Shown here: positions 13,706 through 17,869 of the stretch, in pieces
Layout of the letters: each line of letters begins with the position of its first letter
Position numbering within the stretch: position 1 is the stretch's first letter
From: an uncultured Verrucomicrobiota bacterium
Lineage (GTDB): Bacteria > Verrucomicrobiota > Verrucomicrobiae > Opitutales > Opitutaceae
Direction: 5' to 3'
NCBI GenBank assembly: GCA_946481225.1
Contig: CAMLNJ010000007.1
Span: 1 to 17,869 of the forward strand
DNA: 17,869 nt
The notes under the pieces: generated by a model
What the model saw: the letters and a program-made list of their open reading frames with translations, nothing else
What the model was told of the DNA's origin: nothing
The model's database searches: none
Translations under genes and position numbers: made by a program

Positions 13706-15097
13706 TCAGTGCGCGATGTGAAAGGGGAAGATTTTGAAAAAGCTGAGGAAGAATGTCGTGGCGATGACGTAGCCGAGGACGGGCAGGCCGCGGGGCTTGC
13801 CGGCGAGGAGGGCGAGCAGGGCGGCGGAGATGAGACCGAAGCCGATGCCTTCGGCGATGCTGAAGGTAAGAGGAATGCCGATGATGACGAGCGCGGCGGG
13901 GATCGCGACGTGCAGGTCGCCAAAATCGATCTCGGCCACGGATTGGAGCATGAAGACGCCGACGAGGATCAGAATGGGCGCGGTGGCCGCGGCGGGGATG
14001 GCGAGGAAGAGCGGAGCGAGGAAAAGCGACATCAGCATGAGCACGCCGACGGTGATCGCGGTGAGCCCGGTGCGGCCGCCGGCCTCCACGCCGGAGGAGC
14101 TTTCGACGTAGCTCACGACCGTGCTGGTGCCGCAGAGCGAGCTGAGGATGGCGGCGAGCGAGTCGGCGAGCAGGGCGCGACCGGCCTTGGGCAGGTGGCC
14201 CTGTTTGTCGAGCAGGCCGGCGCGTTTGGTGACGCCGATGAGCGAGCCGATGTTGTCGAACATGTCGACGAGCAGGAGGGAGAGGATGAGCGGCAGGACC
14301 TTCAGGAGCGCGGAGACGTCGGCGAGGAAGGACAGGTCGAGGCGGAGGAATACCGGCGCCATGGAGGGCGGCGTGGAGAAGAGCCGCTCGGGCAGTGCGG
14401 TGACCTTGCCTCCGTGTCCGTCGGGGACGAAGAGGCCGGCGACGGTGATGAGCAGGAGGCTGATGAGGATGGCGCCGGGGATTTTGCGGACGGCGAGGAC
14501 GGCGGTGAGGATGACGCCGGCGAGGGCGAGGGCGACGGGCGGGGAGGTGAAATTACCCGGCGACACAAGGGTCTCGGGGTGGGCGGCGACGATGCCGGCG
14601 CTTTCGAGTCCGATGAAGGCGATGAAGACGCCGATGCCGGCGGTGATGGCTATCTTGATCGGGTAGGGGATGGCTTGTATCAGCTTTTCCCGGACGCCGG
14701 TGAGGGAGAGGAGGAGGAAGAGGACGCCGTTGACGAAGACCATGCCGAGGGCCTGTTGCCAGGGGACGCCGGCGCCGAGGCAGATGGAGAAGGCGAAGAA
14801 GGCGTTGATCCCCATGCCGGGGGCGAGGGCGAGCGGGTAGTTGGTGAGCAGCGCCATCAGGAAGGTGGCGAGCGCGGCGCTGACGGCGGTGGCGACGAGG
14901 AGGGCGCCCTTGACGGCGATGAAGGAGGCCGCGGTCGGATCGGAGCCGATGGCGGGGTCGGCGCCGAAGCCGTTCATCAGAATGGCCGGGTTGACCGCGA
15001 GGATGTAGGCCATCGCGGTGAAAGTGGTGAGCCCGGCGGCGAGCTCACGTCCGACGGTGGTGTTGTGTTCGGCGAGTTTGAAGAAGCGGGAGAGCAT
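13706..15097 (-). CDS. NCS2-family purine base permease (AzgA/PbuG/PbuO type)
   Basis: The protein has 463 residues, usual for the AzgA-like branch. It starts at the ATG at 15097, matching the conserved N-terminus FFKLAEHNTTVGRELAAGLTTF (5-26); the longer frame to 15289 adds a Pro/Arg-rich non-conserved stretch. Many hydrophobic segments (about 12-14 predicted helices) fill the protein, placing it in the cytoplasmic membrane. Family landmarks are MAYILAVNPAIL (29-40), LAPGMGINAFFAF (91-103), LLLVDMFDNIGSLIGV (274-289) and the SLCGTSTVVSYVESSSGVEAGGRTGL stretch (320-345). Known: AzgA-type members import adenine, guanine, hypoxanthine or xanthine by proton symport. Inferred: it supplies purine base to the nearby adenine deaminase. 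The substrate is not decided by sequence here. The CT-rich leader has no Shine-Dalgarno; the GTP cyclohydrolase gene follows on the same strand. Confidence 0.95.
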   Translation of the reverse strand: MLSRFFKLAEHNTTVGRELAAGLTTFTAMAYILAVNPAILMNGFGADPAIGSDPTAASFIAVKGALLVATAVSAALATFLMALLTNYPLALAPGMGINAFFAFSICLGAGVPWQQALGMVFVNGVLFLLLSLTGVREKLIQAIPYPIKIAITAGIGVFIAFIGLESAGIVAAHPETLVSPGNFTSPPVALALAGVILTAVLAVRKIPGAILISLLLITVAGLFVPDGHGGKVTALPERLFSTPPSMAPVFLRLDLSFLADVSALLKVLPLILSLLLVDMFDNIGSLIGVTKRAGLLDKQGHLPKAGRALLADSLAAILSSLCGTSTVVSYVESSSGVEAGGRTGLTAITVGVLMLMSLFLAPLFLAIPAAATAPILILVGVFMLQSVAEIDFGDLHVAIPAALVIIGIPLTFSIAEGIGFGLISAALLALLAGKPRGLPVLGYVIATTFFLSFFKIFPFHIAH

Positions 15098-15318
15098 TTG
15101 GAGCGAGGTGCCAGGGGAGGGGAGCGAGGAGTCTAAAGATGAGAACCACAGGCGGCGGGATGGCTCGCGGCAAAAGCGGCCTGCCGGGAGGAAAGGGAAC
15201 GAGGACGCGGCGCGCGAGGATTTGCCGGGCGGAGGGCTGCGTCCGCGGGGAGGAGCGGAGATCGGGAATCCTTTGAATGCCTGTTGCATGCGTTGCCACG
15301 GTGAAGTTGCGTGACGTC
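15098..15318. other. Divergent intergenic region, permease and small membrane protein
   Basis: This stretch must contain promoters for the minus-strand permease and the plus-strand membrane protein. Next to the permease start there is a purine-rich run with ggagcgagg at 15100-15108 and ggagcgaggag at 15121-15131. An 8-base palindrome, tgacgtca (15312-15319), overlaps the start codon of the membrane protein gene. No convincing -35/-10 pair was found. Confidence 0.4.
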
Positions 15319-15720
15319 ATGAGTCTGTTGTCTTTGGTCTTCATGGCGGTGCGAGCGCTGATCTTTGGTTTTTTCGGCGCGGCGCTGGCGTATTTCGTGT
15401 TGCGCGACGCGATCCGGTTTCGAGCGGAGTGGTCGAAGGTGCTGCCCGCGGCCTGGCTGGCCAACTTCGTGCTGGCGATCAGCGAGATCGCGGTGGTGGG
15501 CTACTTCGACAGGAGGGATCCGGATTTTTTGATCAAGTATGTCGCCCTGCTGGCCGTGATCGCGCTGGTTGCGGGAATATTGGCGAATCGGCTGAGCGTC
15601 AAAAGCGAGTCAGGGCGGACGATGAACTGGTTGTCCGCCGGCGTCGCAGGAGGCTGCGTGGTGGCGCCGGCGCTGGTGGTCGGCGTGCTCGTGGCGGGAA
15701 CCATAGATGCGATGGAATGA
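15319..15720 (+). CDS. Hypothetical four-helix membrane protein
   Basis: The protein has 133 residues from the ATG at 15319; an alternative ATG at 15277 in the same frame would add 14 non-hydrophobic residues, and the shorter form begins directly with a membrane helix. Four hydrophobic segments are visible: about 2-28, 38-60, 68-89 and 100-128. No signal peptidase site, metal motif or recognised domain was seen. The clean hydrophobic periodicity and lack of a competing frame support a real gene, but no family is recognised. It is divergent from the permease gene and convergent with the adenine deaminase gene (58-base gap, no clear terminator). A membrane role linked to purine transport would be speculation from location only. 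Confidence 0.62.
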   Translation: MSLLSLVFMAVRALIFGFFGAALAYFVLRDAIRFRAEWSKVLPAAWLANFVLAISEIAVVGYFDRRDPDFLIKYVALLAVIALVAGILANRLSVKSESGRTMNWLSAGVAGGCVVAPALVVGVLVAGTIDAME

Positions 15721-15778
15721 CGCGTTATGGTCCTGTTCGGATGCGAATGGGATGCGGCGGCGGGAGCTCTAGGTATCG

Positions 15779-17608
15779 TCAGGCCTTCTCGAAGAGAGGG
15801 AGCTGCTCCATGCCGGGGACGGTGACGAGGCCCTTGTCGGTGATGCGAAGCGCAGGGATCACCGAGAGCGGGATGAGGTTGAAGCCCATGTAGGGGAGGG
15901 TGCAGCCGGCGGCTTTCCAGGCCTGCTTGAGCCTCGTGGTTTCCTTGGCCACGACGGGGGCGCGTTTGTCGCTGAGGAGGCCGGCGACCGGGAGGGCGAC
16001 GGAGGCGAGGACCTTGCCTTGGTCGACGACGCAGACGCCGCCGCGGAGTTTGCGGAGGGTTTCGACGGCGAGGCGCATGTCGGGCTCGTTGGTGCCGGCG
16101 ACGATGAGGTTGTGGGCGTCGTGGCCGACGGTGCTGGCGACGGCGCCGGAGCGGAGGCCGAAGTCCTTGAGCAGGCCGTGGGCGACGGCGCCGGATTTGC
16201 CGTGGCGCTCGAGGATGGAGACGAAGCAAAGCGAGTGCGCGGCGAAGTGGGCGGCCCACGAGGTGGCCGGTTCGAGGCGGATACGGTCGTGGTGGAGGAT
16301 GATGCCGGGGAGCGCGGCGCGGATGACGTTGGCGACGACGGGCGTGGAGGGGAGGGCGGGCGTGAGCGGGGCGGACTTGGCGGCGGGCGGGAGCCTGACG
16401 GTCGCGTAAGCGGATTTCGGATACGCGTAACGCTTGGAAAGGGCGCGATCGAGGAGCGGGGTGATCTTGCGGTTTTTGACCACGAGTTCGCCGCCGAACC
16501 AGGTGGATTGGGGGACGAGGTCGTCGTCGAGGAGGACGAGGTCGGCGCGGCGGCCGGGGCCGAGGCCGCCGATCTCGCCGTCGAGGGCGTAGCGGGTGGC
16601 GGGGTGGAGGGAGCCGGCGGACCAGGCGAGGGGTTTGGGAAAACCGGCGGCGGCGGCCTGGCGGGCGACCCAGTCCATGCCGAAGAGGAAGAGGTCGTCG
16701 GCGTCGCGGTCGTCGGTGCAGACGCAGACGCGTTTGGTGGAGGCGCCGAGCTCGGTGACGGTTTTGATCGCCTCGGGAAGGGAGTGCCAGGGGGTGGCGG
16801 GGTTGCCGCCGCGGAGGAAGACCCAGACGCCGTTTTCGAGGAAGTCGTCGGCGATGTCGCGGTCGATGGCCTCGTGGGTGTCGGTGATGCCGGAGGCGGC
16901 GCCGGCGGCGACGAACTCGCGGCCGTAGATGTGGCCGCAGACGGGACGGCCTCGCTTGAGCGCCTCGGCGAGGATGGCGTGGGAGCGTTTGTCGCCCATG
17001 GCGACTTGCACGAAGTCCATTTTTTCGCCGAGGGCGCGGGCCTCGGGCCAGCGGTCGAAAAGGGCGCCGATCTTGGCGGCGGTCAGATCGCCGCCGGCGG
17101 TCTCGAACTTCGGCGAGGTCGCGGGGACGGTGCTGGGGACGGTGAGGAAGATGTTGAGCGGGGCCAGGCGGGCGTCGCGGAGCATCCACTCGACGCCGGC
17201 GGCGTCGCAGACGTTGCCGATCTCGTGGGAGTCGCAGAAGAGGGTGGTGGTGCCGTTGAGGAGGGCGGCCTCGGCGTAGGCGCAGGCGGTCATCATCGAG
17301 CTCTCGATGTGGACGTGCGGGTCGACGAGGCCGGGGGCGAGGATGGCGTCGGCGGCGTCGTGGGTGGCGAACTTGGCGCCGGCGACGGAGGCGAAAGTCT
17401 TCTTGGCGGCGCCGGCGGGTTTGGCGCAGGCGATGCGGCCGGCTTTCACCCAGAGTTCGCGGTCGGGGTGGATGCGGTCGGTGTAGGTGGAGAGCAGACG
17501 CGCGCCGGTGATGACGAGGTCAGGAGCGGCGCGGCCCATGGCGACGGCCGCGAGCTGGCGGGTGAGGGTGTGCAGCGGCTTGACGGAGAAACGAGTGAGC
17601 GACGGCAT
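15779..17608 (-). CDS. ade: Adenine deaminase (Ade family, amidohydrolase superfamily)
   Basis: The enzyme has 609 residues, close to the family length, and should convert adenine to hypoxanthine plus ammonia in the cytoplasm. It starts at the ATG at 17608; a longer frame to 17692 adds an Arg-rich unconserved extension. Landmarks in order: [14 protein letters not shown] (93-106) with metal ligands H98 and H100, [15 protein letters not shown] (119-133), [14 protein letters not shown] (197-210), [15 protein letters not shown] (329-343) and [12 protein letters not shown] (351-362), then the Ade-specific C-terminal region with [18 protein letters not shown] (494-511), LPVAGLLSD (539-547) and [18 protein letters not shown] (577-594). 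Both the amidohydrolase half and the C-terminal adenine deaminase half are intact, so an active enzyme is expected. Same strand as, but separated from, the purine permease by an oppositely oriented gene, so they do not form a simple operon. Confidence 0.94.
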   Translation of the reverse strand: MPSLTRFSVKPLHTLTRQLAAVAMGRAAPDLVITGARLLSTYTDRIHPDRELWVKAGRIACAKPAGAAKKTFASVAGAKFATHDAADAILAPGLVDPHVHIESSMMTACAYAEAALLNGTTTLFCDSHEIGNVCDAAGVEWMLRDARLAPLNIFLTVPSTVPATSPKFETAGGDLTAAKIGALFDRWPEARALGEKMDFVQVAMGDKRSHAILAEALKRGRPVCGHIYGREFVAAGAASGITDTHEAIDRDIADDFLENGVWVFLRGGNPATPWHSLPEAIKTVTELGASTKRVCVCTDDRDADDLFLFGMDWVARQAAAAGFPKPLAWSAGSLHPATRYALDGEIGGLGPGRRADLVLLDDDLVPQSTWFGGELVVKNRKITPLLDRALSKRYAYPKSAYATVRLPPAAKSAPLTPALPSTPVVANVIRAALPGIILHHDRIRLEPATSWAAHFAAHSLCFVSILERHGKSGAVAHGLLKDFGLRSGAVASTVGHDAHNLIVAGTNEPDMRLAVETLRKLRGGVCVVDQGKVLASVALPVAGLLSDKRAPVVAKETTRLKQAWKAAGCTLPYMGFNLIPLSVIPALRITDKGLVTVPGMEQLPLFEKA

Positions 17609-17869
17609 GTTTCGGAGGGGTTGAGGGCGAAAACCGAAGACTTCGAGTCGGAGACGGCGGGCGCAGGCGGGGTGAAGCAGACCGCGAGCCATGAAGCCGG
17701 ATCATGGCGCCGGAGCGAGAAGGAAGGCGAACGCGCCGGGGTGGCGCGGGCATGCTTTTCCCGTCTTAGCCGCAACCATGCAGTCGAGAGGGTCGCATCG
17801 AGGTGATCTGGCGGCGGTAGTGTCTCCGAAGTTCAGCAAAAAGACAGGTCATGGTAGGTGGTTGGGAGA
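17609..17869. other. Region upstream of the adenine deaminase gene, to the window edge
   Basis: An inverted repeat, ccatga (17689-17694) and tcatgg (17702-17707) with a 7-base centre, lies 81-99 bases upstream of the deaminase start and is a weak operator candidate. A plus-strand reading frame from the ATG at 17778 stays open to the window edge (30 codons, Lys/Arg/Gly-rich), but no recognisable protein is visible. A minus-strand frame of 28 codons also occurs. Neither is claimed as a gene. Confidence 0.35.

Noticed and set aside
13685..15136. Glu/Asp/Gly-rich 483-codon plus-strand frame
   Set aside because: Antisense shadow of the permease; acidic low-complexity composition is typical of the reverse complement of hydrophobic GC-rich genes.
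15312..15319. Palindrome tgacgtca at the membrane protein start
   Set aside because: Eight bases only, overlapping the start codon; likely chance.
16019..17806. 595-codon plus-strand frame opposite adenine deaminase
   Set aside because: Antisense shadow with Gly/Ala/Val/Asp bias; the minus strand shows complete adenine deaminase motifs.
17778..17869. Open plus-strand frame at the window edge (30 codons)
   Set aside because: Too short, no recognisable protein; could be part of a gene beyond the window but cannot be supported.

Overview
This window is strongly GC-rich, densely coding bacterial DNA. The gene content suggests a member of the Verrucomicrobiota, most likely an Opitutaceae-like bacterium: secreted plant-polysaccharide enzymes with FN3/cadherin-like and CBM-like modules, a DUF5060/DUF4038-type glycosidase, and almost no Shine-Dalgarno sequences before start codons. 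This placement is inference from gene families and style; there is no rRNA or marker phylogeny in the window. I found no tRNA, rRNA, CRISPR array or intact insertion sequence.

Left part (1-10756): a secreted carbohydrate-degradation region. On the minus strand lie a secreted HExxH zinc-protease-like protein fused to a ricin-type lectin (112-1059), an AraC-family regulator (1194-2129) and a small cysteine-rich zinc-ribbon protein (2266-2505). On the plus strand follow a secreted sialidase-like (BNR) beta-propeller (2682-3749) and a GH78 alpha-L-rhamnosidase (3746-6448), which overlap by 4 bases (ATGA) and are probably translationally coupled. A strong bidirectional terminator separates the rhamnosidase from a convergent secreted pectate-lyase-like protein (6557-8830). 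That lyase is divergent from a DUF5060/DUF4038 glycoside hydrolase (9109-10725), and the 278-base region between them carries a 14-base perfect palindrome nested in 8-base inverted repeats, a good candidate operator. Together these genes fit attack on pectin or rhamnogalacturonan: backbone cleavage by the lyase and side-chain trimming by the glycosidases.

Middle (10757-11889): a secreted DnaJ-type zinc-finger protein without a J domain, followed by a 400-base gene-free gap. The gap holds a long imperfect hairpin of about 150 nt (possible RNA or repeat element) and overlapping alternative hairpins just after the next gene.

Right part (11890-17869): a purine-related group on the minus strand. 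It comprises a double-length GTP cyclohydrolase II whose second copy has lost all zinc cysteines, an AzgA-type purine permease and an adenine deaminase. A small plus-strand four-helix membrane protein sits between the permease and the deaminase. Import of purine base, deamination of adenine to hypoxanthine and opening of the GTP ring would be linked purine-handling steps, but co-regulation is inferred only from proximity. The most unusual item is the tandem GTP cyclohydrolase with an apparent pseudoenzyme half.
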